Shown one piece after another: positions 8,086 to 16,672 of a stretch of 28,402 nucleotides of DNA. Source of the DNA: Oscillospiraceae bacterium (GTDB lineage Bacteria > Bacillota_A > Clostridia > Oscillospirales > WRJC01); assembly GCA_009785015.1 (NCBI GenBank), contig WQXD01000015.1, positions 1 through 28,402 on the forward strand, read 5' to 3'. The notes under the pieces were generated by a model, which was given only the letters and a program-made list of their open reading frames with translations, ran no database searches and was not told where the DNA came from. The translations under genes were made by a program, and so were the position numbers. Every line of letters starts with the position of its first letter. Position 1 is the stretch's first letter.

Positions 8086-11000
8086 ATGTTGTCCTTGGGG
8101 ATTAATATAGGTTCCACGAGTATAAAGATGGTGCTGGCAGAAGAAGGGGTCCCCGTTTGGAACGCCTTGGCCGTTCATGAGGGGAATTTCGCGGCGGCGG
8201 CGGAAAAACTTTTAAAGCAGGGAAATATTGCCCCGGGGGTTCCCGCGCTTGTCACGGGAGGCGAGGGCCGGTTCATGTTCGGGCTTTCGGGCACCCCGGA
8301 GCCGCTTTGCGTCGAGGCGGCTTTGAAAACGCTGGCGATTGAAGCGGACGCCGTCGTCAGCATGGGCGGGGAGGATCTGATCGTCTACGCGCTCGCGGGG
8401 GGCAAAATCGTAAACAGTTTTTCCGGGAACAAGTGCGCTTCCGGGACGGGGGAGTTTTTCAAGCAGCAGCTGGCGCGCATGCACATGGAACTCGAGGAAG
8501 TCGACAATGTGCCCGACGACGCTGTGGTCCACGCCCTTTCCGCGCGCTGCTCCGTGTTCATGAAGAGCGACTGCACCCACCGTCTCAACAAGCGGGAGGC
8601 CACAAGGGAGGATATCGTCTTGTCGCTCTCGGATGTGATGGCGCTGAAAGTCATAGATTTTTTAAAGCGGGCAAAAGTGAGCTCGGGCCGGGTCATTTTG
8701 ACCGGCGGAATAACCAAAAACCGCCATATCATGCGCTTCATAAAACAAAAAGCGCCGGAAATCGAATTTGTAATCCCGGAATCGGCCCCCGTGTTCGAAG
8801 CCCTGGGAGCCGCCGTACTGGCTCCGAAATTCGGCAGCCCCCTGCCGGAGGCCGGCCAAATCATAAAAAAAAGCGAAATCCGTTTCGATTCGCTGGGCGC
8901 TTTGGGAAATCACAGCTCAAAAGTGCTCCGTTTTGACAAGCCCGGCGGAAAAGTGCGCCCAAAAAGAAGCTACATATTGGGCGTGGACGGGGGCTCCACC
9001 ACCACCAAAGCCTGTCTCGTCGATACGGAAACCGACGAAATCGCGGCGAGCCATTACGGCAGGACATACGGCGATCCGGTAAAGGCGCTCAAGGAATGCC
9101 TTCGGGTCATACAGCAAAAAATCATTTCGGACACCGGGTCCAAGGAAATCGATATACGCCTTGTGTCCGTCACGGGTTCCAGCCGGGAGATACTGGGGGT
9201 GTTTTTGGAGACCCGGGGGGTCTACAACGAAATCATCGCGCATTCGGCGGGAACCGCGTATTTTGACCCCGAAGTGGACACCGTTTTCGAAATAGGGGGA
9301 CAGGACGCCAAGTATGTTCTGCTGAAAAACGGGGTGCCTATCGATTACGCCATGAACGAAGCCTGCTCGGCGGGGACGGGTTCGTTTTTGGAAGAGAGCG
9401 CCGCGGGCGATCTCTCGATTCCAAGCGCCGAACAAATCGGGCCGATCGCGCTTTTGGCCGACGCTCCGCTCAAATTCGGCGAGCACTGTTCGGCATTTAT
9501 AAACAGCGACATACGAAAAGCGGTGCAGCAGGGCGCGAGCCGCGAAAATATAACGGCCGGGATCGTCTGTTCCATTGCGTCGAATTACCTGAACCGCGTC
9601 GTCGGCAACCGCACCATAGGCAAAAAGATTTTTTTGCAGGGCGGCGTGGCCAAAAATCCCGCGGTTCCTCTGGCTTTTGCCATGCTGTTGGAAAAGGAGA
9701 TAATCGTACCCCCCTCCCCCGAGCTGATGGGCTGCTTCGGAGCGGCGCTACTAGCCAAAGGCAAACATTCCGAAGGGCTTTTGGACCAAGCGGATCTGGA
9801 TATAGACGGACTGCTTTGCCGGGATATCGGATATGAGAGGGTATTCGTGTGCAAATTCTGCGAGAATCTCTGCCCGATTCAGGAGCTCCGGGTGGGGAAT
9901 AACAAATATATGTTCGGCGGCAGGTGCAACAAATACGCCAACATGAGAAAAAAGGTGACCGAGGAGCCGGTTTTCGACTACACGGAGAAGCGGCAGAATC
10001 TGCTCTTTCGGGAATATGCGGCGCCGGCTCTCGAAGACAAAGACAAAAAGCGCGATTTTACAGTCGGGATCCCCAAGGCGCTCTCCGCGCACACGCTGTA
10101 TCCGCTGTACTCCTGGTTTTTTTACGGACTGGGCATAAAAGCCTTTTTGTCGTCCGAAGTGGCGAGAGAAGGGGTGGCCCGGGTGGAATCCGCCTATTGT
10201 TTTCCCGCGGAGATAGCGCACGGCGCGGTGCAGGACTGTCTGGATAAGGGGGCCCGTTATGTGCTGCTGCCGCATTTCCGGGACATGCCGAGCTACGAAG
10301 GGGACATTCACGCCAATTTCTGCCCCATAACCCAGAGCCTGCCCTATTATATCGAAAAGGCATTTCCGGAAATACCCAAAGACAAATGGCTCCCTTTGGT
10401 GGTGAGCTTCAAATTCGGCCCCGAAAAGGCGTTTGAGTACTTTTCGGAGCTGGGGAAAAAACTCGGCTTTGGCGACGGCGAAATCCAAAGAGCTTTTGAG
10501 CGGGCCCTTGAAAAACAAAACGGCTATTTCGCGGCGGCAAAAAAAATGGGCGAAGAGGCGCTTGAAGCGGCGCGCGCGGCAAAACGGCCGGTGATCGCGC
10601 TTTTGGGCCGGGCATACAACGCGTTCACCCCGGAGGCGAATATGGGCATTCCGAAAAAATTCACCACCCGGGGCTGCTTTGTCATCCCCTTTGACATACT
10701 GCCCTTTGAAAACGAAAGCATATTTTCTAATATGTACTGGTATTACGGCCAGGAAGACCTCAAAAGCGCGAATCTGATAAAAAAAGAAGACAATATCTAT
10801 CTGGCCTACATCACGAATTTCTCATGCGCCCCCGATTCCTTCATTTTGCACTACATCAAATGGACCATGGGGCAAAAGCCGTTTTTGGCGCTGGAACTCG
10901 ATTCCCATTCGGCGGACGCCGGGGTGGATACCAGAGTTGAAGCCTTTTTGGATATAATCGAAGGGTACAAAAACAAAAAAGAAGAGCTGGAAAGCGAGAG

Positions 11001-12351
11001 ATATGACAACGGCTGGCGTTTCGTGAGCGAAAAAACCAAAAACAACAAATTCGAGCTCAGAGTCGACAACGACAAAACCGGCGAAAGAGTCCCCATAAAA
11101 AACAACAAGCGGGTCAAGGTGCTGCTCGCCAATATGGGGACCATTTCCACCGAGTACATCGGGGCCGCGCTGCGCAGCTGCGGAATCGGCGCAAAAGCGC
11201 TGCCCGTGGCCACAAGCAAAACGGTGCAGATAGCCCGCTCCCACTGCTCCGGCAAGGAGTGCGTGCCGAGCCATTTGGTGCTGGGGAGCGCGCTGGAATT
11301 TATCTCCGGCGAAGATTACCGCAAGGACGAACTGTACCTGCTTTTTGTGCCCATCACCACCGGTCCCTGCCGGACCGGCCAGTACTATGTGTACTACCAA
11401 AACCTTTTCCGTGATCTGCGCCTTGAAAACGTGGTGATATTTATTTTATCCGCGGACAATTCCTACGGAGAGCTGGGCTCGGGTTTCACCAAAGAGATGT
11501 GGAAGGGGCTGGTGCTCTCGGATTATCTGAAAGACATCCAGAACTCCCTGAAAGCCACAGCCGAAAATCCGGAAAAGGCGCTGACCGCATACGAAAAATC
11601 CTGGCGGGCCCTGATGGACTCGGTGGAACACAAACCGAAACAAATCTGGAAACAATTAAAAAATCTGGCCGCGGATCTGACAAAGATACCCATAAAGAAA
11701 AAAGTCTCCGAGTGCCCCAAGGTGCTGGTAGTCGGGGAGATCTATGTGCGCCGCGACGATTTCGCAGTTGGGGAGCTCACAGATCTGATGAGCGAAAAGG
11801 GGATTGTGGTAAAAGTGGCCGGAATTTCCGAATGGATTCATTATTTGGATTTCGTGAGGGAATACGCGCTCAAAAAGCTCATCGGCCTGCGAAAAGCCGG
11901 AAAGCGCCTTTTTTCCGGGCCCTGGTGGGAACAAAAGAAACTGAGCCTCGAAAAATGGTGGAAGCACTCGGTGGAAAAAAAGACCCTCTCAATCCTGAAC
12001 ACGGACCTGATCCCGAAGACGCCCCACGACATGCGCGAAATTATGGAATACACCCAAAAATATTTCGTGAACTTAGAACTCAATTCGGAGATAGCCGTCT
12101 CCTCCGGGTCGGCGGCCGCCGCCATGGAGGCCGGATATTCCGGGGTGGTGAACATAAGTCCTTTCGCCTGCCTGATCGGGCGGGTAATCGAAGGAATTTA
12201 CACCCCCTGGGCCAGGGAGCGCAATTACCCGGTGCTTTCCGTGGAGGTCGACGGCAACTTGCTGCCCCCCAATATCATAAACAAGCTCAACATATTTATG
12301 GTGAACGTGCTGCGTTTCGGCGGAAAAGACGACATATCTCCGCTGCTTTGA
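8086..12351 (+). CDS. Giant BadF/HgdC-type activase fused to dehydratase-related modules
   Basis: 1421 aa. Two ASKHA ATPase domains of the (R)-2-hydroxyacyl-CoA dehydratase activator type come first. Domain 1 (about 2-265) has GINIGST, NKCASGTG (C117) and SARCSVF (C155). Domain 2 (about 305-570) has GVDGGSTTTK, GGQDAKY, EACSAGTG (C427) and EHCSAF (C468). Each keeps the two cysteines that bind the bridging [4Fe-4S] cluster in HgdC. A cysteine cluster follows (C589, C592, C596, C614), then a DUF2229-like region (about 650-1000) and a COG3581/HgdB-like C-terminus with SGKEC (C1059), GPCRTGQY (C1095) and SPFAC (C1362). Family knowledge implies ATP-driven delivery of very low-potential electrons to a second Fe-S site; the substrate is unknown. 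ATG 8086 is preferred over an upstream in-frame ATG inside the GH95 gene because the GINIGST domain starts there and AAGAAAGG precedes it. A terminator follows the stop. Confidence 0.88.
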   Translation: MLSLGINIGSTSIKMVLAEEGVPVWNALAVHEGNFAAAAEKLLKQGNIAPGVPALVTGGEGRFMFGLSGTPEPLCVEAALKTLAIEADAVVSMGGEDLIVYALAGGKIVNSFSGNKCASGTGEFFKQQLARMHMELEEVDNVPDDAVVHALSARCSVFMKSDCTHRLNKREATREDIVLSLSDVMALKVIDFLKRAKVSSGRVILTGGITKNRHIMRFIKQKAPEIEFVIPESAPVFEALGAAVLAPKFGSPLPEAGQIIKKSEIRFDSLGALGNHSSKVLRFDKPGGKVRPKRSYILGVDGGSTTTKACLVDTETDEIAASHYGRTYGDPVKALKECLRVIQQKIISDTGSKEIDIRLVSVTGSSREILGVFLETRGVYNEIIAHSAGTAYFDPEVDTVFEIGGQDAKYVLLKNGVPIDYAMNEACSAGTGSFLEESAAGDLSIPSAEQIGPIALLADAPLKFGEHCSAFINSDIRKAVQQGASRENITAGIVCSIASNYLNRVVGNRTIGKKIFLQGGVAKNPAVPLAFAMLLEKEIIVPPSPELMGCFGAALLAKGKHSEGLLDQADLDIDGLLCRDIGYERVFVCKFCENLCPIQELRVGNNKYMFGGRCNKYANMRKKVTEEPVFDYTEKRQNLLFREYAAPALEDKDKKRDFTVGIPKALSAHTLYPLYSWFFYGLGIKAFLSSEVAREGVARVESAYCFPAEIAHGAVQDCLDKGARYVLLPHFRDMPSYEGDIHANFCPITQSLPYYIEKAFPEIPKDKWLPLVVSFKFGPEKAFEYFSELGKKLGFGDGEIQRAFERALEKQNGYFAAAKKMGEEALEAARAAKRPVIALLGRAYNAFTPEANMGIPKKFTTRGCFVIPFDILPFENESIFSNMYWYYGQEDLKSANLIKKEDNIYLAYITNFSCAPDSFILHYIKWTMGQKPFLALELDSHSADAGVDTRVEAFLDIIEGYKNKKEELESERYDNGWRFVSEKTKNNKFELRVDNDKTGERVPIKNNKRVKVLLANMGTISTEYIGAALRSCGIGAKALPVATSKTVQIARSHCSGKECVPSHLVLGSALEFISGEDYRKDELYLLFVPITTGPCRTGQYYVYYQNLFRDLRLENVVIFILSADNSYGELGSGFTKEMWKGLVLSDYLKDIQNSLKATAENPEKALTAYEKSWRALMDSVEHKPKQIWKQLKNLAADLTKIPIKKKVSECPKVLVVGEIYVRRDDFAVGELTDLMSEKGIVVKVAGISEWIHYLDFVREYALKKLIGLRKAGKRLFSGPWWEQKKLSLEKWWKHSVEKKTLSILNTDLIPKTPHDMREIMEYTQKYFVNLELNSEIAVSSGSAAAAMEAGYSGVVNISPFACLIGRVIEGIYTPWARERNYPVLSVEVDGNLLPPNIINKLNIFMVNVLRFGGKDDISPLL

Positions 12352-12355
12352 TTTT

Positions 12356-12388
12356 GGGGCAGACACAACTCTGTGTCTGCCCCCTTTT
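12356..12388 (+). terminator. Intrinsic terminator after the activase fusion gene
   Basis: A 12-bp perfect stem, GGGGCAGACACA (12356-12367) with TGTGTCTGCCCC (12372-12383), encloses a 4-nt loop and is followed by CTTTT. It lies 4 nt after the stop codon. On the - strand it is followed only by AAAATC, so it is a weaker end for the convergent operon, although the hairpin may still protect that transcript's 3' end. Confidence 0.85.
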
Positions 12389-12395
12389 CCAAAAT

Positions 12396-13538
12396 TCACG
12401 TGATGATTTCGACGCGCTGGTGCTGGTAGGCATAGGTGGGCCCCACCGCGCTTTCAGACCGGAAATCGGTCCAGGCCATATAGAAGGATTTTCCGTCCGG
12501 AGCCAGCCATGCCGGCATGAACTGCGGCTGATAGGCCCTCGCTTTTTCATCCCCTCTCGGGCACCACTGTTCTTGCTCAAACACCTGCTTCCAGGGCCCC
12601 CACGGATAATCCGACACCCAGCAGCCCAAATAGCTCGGTTTTTCGAACCAGTCCTTGTTTTTGCCCACTCCCATACCCCAGTTGAGCATCATATACTTTT
12701 CAAGCGGTTTGTTGTAAATCAAGCTCGGGTGCCAGGCGTACGGATGCATCCCGAACCCTTCGGCGCACGCGGTGTTGACCCAGCCTTCGGGGAATGTGCA
12801 AACCGCGTTTCTTTTGTTTATGTCGGGGCTCCATTTGGCCTGCTCCCCTTTTCGCGCCACGAAAAACTCATAAGCGCCCCTGTCGCGTATTTTATCCTTG
12901 GGCACGCGCGCCATCACCAACTGCCGCATGGTGTCCTCCGAATTGCCGTTCGGCGAGTATATGTACACATACCCGTCCGTATTCCACTCATAATTCTGCC
13001 CCATCTGCAAGACCGAAATGAGCGAAAAAGCGCCGTCGCCTTCTTCGTAAAACATCATGTTTTCATGGCTGCGCTCTTCGAGGCCCTCAAAATATACGGG
13101 CGTTTTGTCGCGGTTGTACCATGAAGCGCCGTCGTCGGGCGAATACATCAGCTTCGCGATCGAAAACGCGTTGTGCGTCCAGCCGAATATGAAGCGAGGG
13201 GCGCTTAAGAACTGATATATCTCCGTGCCGTTTAAGGCCAGTACGCCGAAGCCGAAATATTGGCTGCGGCGCAGCTGCCCGGGGCTGTTGTCATATTTCA
13301 GGTTCGGATAGTTTGCCATATACTTGAATTTAAAGTCGTCCGGGGCGCCCTCCATGATAAAAAGGCGCGAGTTGTTGGCGACCCCGTCGCCGCATTCGGG
13401 GCATTCGGAAAATCCGACGCCGTCGCAAAGTCCGGTGTACTGGGAGCCGTTCGCGGCCCAGGTGGTGTGCCAGTTGTCTCCGCTGCCTCTGGGCATTGTT
13501 TCGGTTTCATCGCAGAGCCTGATGGTTTTTATTTCCAT
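12396..13538 (-). CDS. DUF4185-like beta-propeller protein, putative glycan-active
   Basis: 380 aa. The sequence shows repeated propeller-like blades ending in patterns such as LGCWVSDYPWGPWKQVF and AWLAPDGKSFYMAWTDF, which resemble DUF4185 / five-bladed propeller hydrolase-like proteins (a relative of families in which endo-arabinanase activity, GH183, has been found). No catalytic residues can be assigned with confidence. No signal peptide is present. The N-terminal part has cysteines at 9, 38, 46 and 49, including CPEC. AAGGAAAGG lies before ATG 13538. It is the last gene of the nine-gene operon, 38 nt after the oxidoreductase. Its place suggests action on the same carbohydrate, but it could be a binding or lyase-like protein instead. 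Confidence 0.6.
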   Translation of the reverse strand: MEIKTIRLCDETETMPRGSGDNWHTTWAANGSQYTGLCDGVGFSECPECGDGVANNSRLFIMEGAPDDFKFKYMANYPNLKYDNSPGQLRRSQYFGFGVLALNGTEIYQFLSAPRFIFGWTHNAFSIAKLMYSPDDGASWYNRDKTPVYFEGLEERSHENMMFYEEGDGAFSLISVLQMGQNYEWNTDGYVYIYSPNGNSEDTMRQLVMARVPKDKIRDRGAYEFFVARKGEQAKWSPDINKRNAVCTFPEGWVNTACAEGFGMHPYAWHPSLIYNKPLEKYMMLNWGMGVGKNKDWFEKPSYLGCWVSDYPWGPWKQVFEQEQWCPRGDEKARAYQPQFMPAWLAPDGKSFYMAWTDFRSESAVGPTYAYQHQRVEIIT

Positions 13539-13576
13539 GATATTGTTTTTCCTTTCCTTGATTTTGTATTATTTTA

Positions 13577-14719
13577 CTATACTTCATCGATTTTAACCGA
13601 TGTTTTGTTTTTGCAGGATATTTCGACGGCTTCGACGATCTGGGCGCATTTCACCCCGTCCTCAAAAGACGGGCATGTCTCTGTGTCATTTGCGATAGCT
13701 TCGGCGAATTCATACAGTTCATGCACGAATGTATGCTCGTAGCCGATGACATGCCCGGCGGGCCACCACGCTTTCATATACGGGTGGACCACTTCGCTGG
13801 CCTGTATGAGCCGAAACCCCTGCGTTCCCGGTTCGTCTTTCGCGCTGTGGTAATGCAGCTCGTTCATGCGCTCAAAACAGAACTTCAGACCGCCGTATTC
13901 GCCGTTTATTTCTATTGACAGATCGCTTTTATGCCCCTGGGCGAAGCGTGAAGTCTCAAATGTGCCCATGGCGCCGTTTTTGAACCTGGCGACAAAGACT
14001 GTGGCGTCGTCCACTTCGACTTCCGCCCTCAAACCGTCCTTTTTCGCGCCTTCGACGGGGCGGGTTTTGACAAATGTTTTTTCCATGCCTGCCACAGATT
14101 CGAATTCGCCGGCGAGAAAACGCGCCAGATCGACGGCGTGCGAGCCAAGGTCGCCCAGCGATCCGGAGCCGCACAATTTTTTGTCCAATTTCCAGCCGAG
14201 CGGGACGTCGGGGTCGATGAGCCAGCTTTGCAGAAATGACGCGCGGACATGAAATATTTTCCCTATTTTGCCTTCGTCTATCAATTTCTTCGCGAAAACG
14301 ATGGCGGGGACAAAGCGGTAATTGAATCCGATCTGATGTTTTACCTTGCATTTTTTGACAACTTCGAGCACCTGGCGGGCCTCTGCGAGATTTAGGGCGA
14401 GGGGTTTTTCGCAGAACACGTGCTTGCCCTCGTTTGCCGCGGCTATAGCGGCGTCTTTATGCACCTTTGTCGCCGCGGCTATGTCTATCATGTCGATATC
14501 GTTTCGCCGGACCAACTTTTCCCATGAGGTTTCATAACTCTCCCAGCCGAATTTTTTTGCGGCCGTTATCACTTCGTCCTCTTCAAGCCCGAAGATGGCC
14601 TTCATGGTGACCCGGGCGGACGGATCAAAGAACATGCTCATTTTGCGGTAGGCGTTGCTGTGGGCTTTGCCCATGAATTTATGCCCGAGCAGCCCCACGT
14701 TTATATTTTTTTGCCCCAT
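13577..14719 (-). CDS. Gfo/Idh/MocA family NAD(P)-dependent oxidoreductase
   Basis: Predicted cytoplasmic sugar or cyclitol dehydrogenase, 380 aa. The Rossmann nucleotide-binding loop is GLLGHKFMG (9-17). The family E-K-P motif is at 104-106 (K105, cofactor/substrate lysine). GSLGDLGSH gives the active-site His at H194. The C-terminal alpha/beta domain is complete. Typical reactions are reversible oxidation of a sugar hydroxyl or of inositol-like compounds. The exact substrate is not readable. A strong SD (AGGAGG) precedes ATG 14719. It lies in the operon between the shrunken E2 gene and the DUF4185-like gene, so it probably prepares the sugar that the aldolase and E1 modules act on (inference). 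Confidence 0.92.
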   Translation of the reverse strand: MGQKNINVGLLGHKFMGKAHSNAYRKMSMFFDPSARVTMKAIFGLEEDEVITAAKKFGWESYETSWEKLVRRNDIDMIDIAAATKVHKDAAIAAANEGKHVFCEKPLALNLAEARQVLEVVKKCKVKHQIGFNYRFVPAIVFAKKLIDEGKIGKIFHVRASFLQSWLIDPDVPLGWKLDKKLCGSGSLGDLGSHAVDLARFLAGEFESVAGMEKTFVKTRPVEGAKKDGLRAEVEVDDATVFVARFKNGAMGTFETSRFAQGHKSDLSIEINGEYGGLKFCFERMNELHYHSAKDEPGTQGFRLIQASEVVHPYMKAWWPAGHVIGYEHTFVHELYEFAEAIANDTETCPSFEDGVKCAQIVEAVEISCKNKTSVKIDEV

Positions 14720-14759
14720 TTTTGTTTTCCTCCTGTTTTTAAATTTTTGACAAATACTT

Positions 14760-15695
14760 TCAAAAGGCCATCGTCAGTATCAGAAGTTCCGGCGACTCCA
14801 ATAACTTGCGCACTTCTTCCAAAAATTGCCTCACGGAGGCCTTGGTTATTTCGCGGGGGTCGAAATGCACGCTTATCTCCGCAATGTCCAAGGAGACGAT
14901 TTGGCGGTTTTGGCTCGCCGCCCTCTCTTTTACCGGGCCGATTTCGATGACGCCGCTTTCAAAGCCGTCCCCCAACCCCGCAAGCTGCCCCAAAGGTTTT
15001 TCGCCCGCGTTTTTTATCGCGGCTTCCGCTTTGTCGCCTTCAAACATCGCTTTCACCGAAGGGAATTTTTCCGCCGCCAAAAAGACGCATTTCAGCGCCG
15101 CGTCGATAAATTCCACTTTCTTCTCTTTGTTTAAACAGGCGTTCAGCCTGTCCAGAAACAAAGCGCACGGGCCCGCATTTGCCTCGACGCCGATGGAGCG
15201 GCAAAAGGCAGCCGGCCCTTTTTTTGAAAGCTTTTCGATATGGGCGGTCACGTCCCGTTTTTTTATGACCCCCGACGGCAAACTTGGGTGAATATCCGCC
15301 AGGTTCAATTTGTGTTCCGCGGCGATTTTTTTGGCGAGCGGCGAAGCCAATAAACGGGCCGGTTCGGGCTCTTTCGGCGCCTTCGGCATTGGTTCGCCCG
15401 CGGTTTCGGGTTCTGCGGGTTCTGCGGCTGCCAAAGGCTCACCGGGGGGGAGTTCTTCATCCATTTCGCCTATATACGCCACAATCTCGCCGGCCACGGC
15501 GCTCTCGCCTTCGCCGTACTTCACCGCGCGCAAAAAGCCCGCGCAGAAGCTCTCCACTTCGAGCGTGGTTTTGTCGGTTTCTATTTCAAACAGCACATCC
15601 CCGCGCCCGATTTTATCGCCCGGTTTTTTATGCCACTTGCAGATATACGATTCATCCGTGGTCTGTCCGCCCTGGGGCATGGTGATTATGTACAT
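14760..15695 (-). CDS. Shrunken lipoyl-bearing E2 (2-oxoacid dehydrogenase acyltransferase-like)
   Basis: 311 aa, versus about 400 or more for normal E2. Residues 1-77 are a lipoyl domain with the ETDKTT site (K42 expected to be lipoylated). Residues about 78-110 are an Ala/Pro/Glu linker, and 111-153 a peripheral subunit-binding domain (ASPLAKKIAAEHKL...IKKRDV). The remainder matches only the edges of the acyltransferase domain: FIDAALKCVFLAAEKFPSVKAMFEGD and VRQFLEEVRKLLESPELLIL. The central part is missing, and HxxxDG reads H277-F-D-P-R281-E282, so Asp-Gly are lost. It can probably carry acyl groups or electrons but not do standard acyl transfer to CoA. The start codon ATG 15695 uses the GTGAGG formed by the last codons of the aldolase gene as SD. 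The E1 alpha and beta genes are upstream in the same operon. Confidence 0.85.
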   Translation of the reverse strand: MYIITMPQGGQTTDESYICKWHKKPGDKIGRGDVLFEIETDKTTLEVESFCAGFLRAVKYGEGESAVAGEIVAYIGEMDEELPPGEPLAAAEPAEPETAGEPMPKAPKEPEPARLLASPLAKKIAAEHKLNLADIHPSLPSGVIKKRDVTAHIEKLSKKGPAAFCRSIGVEANAGPCALFLDRLNACLNKEKKVEFIDAALKCVFLAAEKFPSVKAMFEGDKAEAAIKNAGEKPLGQLAGLGDGFESGVIEIGPVKERAASQNRQIVSLDIAEISVHFDPREITKASVRQFLEEVRKLLESPELLILTMAF

Positions 15696-15704
15696 ACAGT
15701 ATAT

Positions 15705-16616
15705 TTACCTCACAAGCAAAGCTTTGCCGGAACTTTTAAACGCGTCCATATATTCTCCGGCTTTTTTGGCCACCGCCGCGCGGCCGCAGTCGATCATATC
15801 CTCTTCCCCGCCCCATCCGATTGTTATATGCGGATTGATCTTTGCTATATCTTTTTCCTTATAGAATCTGCCCGCCGCCTCGATGTATGCCCTCTTCAGC
15901 GCGGTGCCTATGTTGATTTTCGATATGCCGCAGGATATGGCTTTTTGAAAATCCTCGCCTGAAAGCCCGGTGCCTCCGTGCAAAACCAAGGGTACCGGGA
16001 TCTGCTCACTCAGCGTATTCAGCAATTCATAATCCATTTCCGCCTTTCCGCTCTCGAGAAGGTGCACATTTCCCACCGCCACCGCCAAGGCGTCGATTTT
16101 TGTCTGCTCGACGAAATATTTCGCCCGGCTCACATCGGTATTCGCGCCTTTGGTGCGGCTTCCGGTTTCCAGATCGGCGCAGGGGAGCTCGCCTATTTCG
16201 CTCTCCACGTCGATATCCAAAGCATGCGCCACCCGGCATATCCGGGCGGTTATTTCGAGGGTTTTTGAAAAAGCCTCGCCGTCCTTCTGGTACATAACCG
16301 CCCCAAACCCCGACTGCATTCCCCGGTAGACCATATCCTCCGAATCCGCCTCGTTTAACAGCGCCGCCGCGGGTATTTTGGAATGTCTTGCGGCCTCTTT
16401 CGCCAAGGCGCCGTAGAGGCTCACGTCTTCGATTTTGGCGCGGCGCCCGCTGTTTAGAAACTGCCCCCCGAACCCTATGATGACCGGCGAGTTTTTGTTC
16501 TCGGCCGCGTCCAACACGCCCAGCATGGCGTCCATGTTGAAAGCTTCGAAATATCCCACCGCGTATGAGTTTTTTTGGGCGTGCTGAAGTAATTTTTTCA
16601 TGGAAACAAGCGGCAT
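15705..16616 (-). CDS. Class II aldolase family protein with altered metal/catalytic site
   Basis: 303 aa, homologous to fructose/tagatose-bisphosphate aldolases (FbaA/GatY/KbaY). The TIM-barrel landmarks are AFN (25-27), VESEIGEL (137-144), VGNVHLL with H185, LVLHGGTG with H213, and KINIGT (N235). H185 and H213 correspond to two of the three zinc ligands. The third site is different: the family's L-D-H-(G/H), giving the catalytic Asp and a zinc His, reads L87-N88-E89-A90. The phosphate-site VMIDxS is also replaced by VMYQKD. It may use another metal set, another substrate without the distal phosphate, or another reaction. SD GGAGG lies 8 nt before ATG 16616. The E2-like gene follows only 9 nt downstream. 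The family is firm; calling it an active aldolase is not. Confidence 0.85.
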   Translation of the reverse strand: MPLVSMKKLLQHAQKNSYAVGYFEAFNMDAMLGVLDAAENKNSPVIIGFGGQFLNSGRRAKIEDVSLYGALAKEAARHSKIPAAALLNEADSEDMVYRGMQSGFGAVMYQKDGEAFSKTLEITARICRVAHALDIDVESEIGELPCADLETGSRTKGANTDVSRAKYFVEQTKIDALAVAVGNVHLLESGKAEMDYELLNTLSEQIPVPLVLHGGTGLSGEDFQKAISCGISKINIGTALKRAYIEAAGRFYKEKDIAKINPHITIGWGGEEDMIDCGRAAVAKKAGEYMDAFKSSGKALLVR

Positions 16617-16652
16617 TTGATTTTCCTCCGAATTTTATCAATATTTAACTGA

Positions 16653-16672
16653 TCAGTCCAATTCAGTCCAAT
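16653..16672 (-). repeat. Perfect 10-bp tandem duplication at a stop codon
   Basis: TCAGTCCAAT occurs twice in tandem (16653-16662 and 16663-16672, + strand). The stop codon of the solute-binding protein gene lies in the copy read first, so the second copy sits just outside the gene. It looks like a recent slippage duplication without effect on the product. Confidence 0.75.

Noticed and set aside
11499..13124. A 541-codon open frame on the + strand crossing the end of the activase gene, a terminator and the DUF4185-like gene
   Set aside because: It is Arg/Gly/Pro-rich, runs through a strong terminator and overlaps two supported genes.
14760..15695. Frameshifted normal E2 pseudogene
   Set aside because: Both edges of the acyltransferase domain are in the same frame as the lipoyl domain, with no stop codons, and the downstream genes are intact. 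An internal loss during evolution fits better than a sequencing error.
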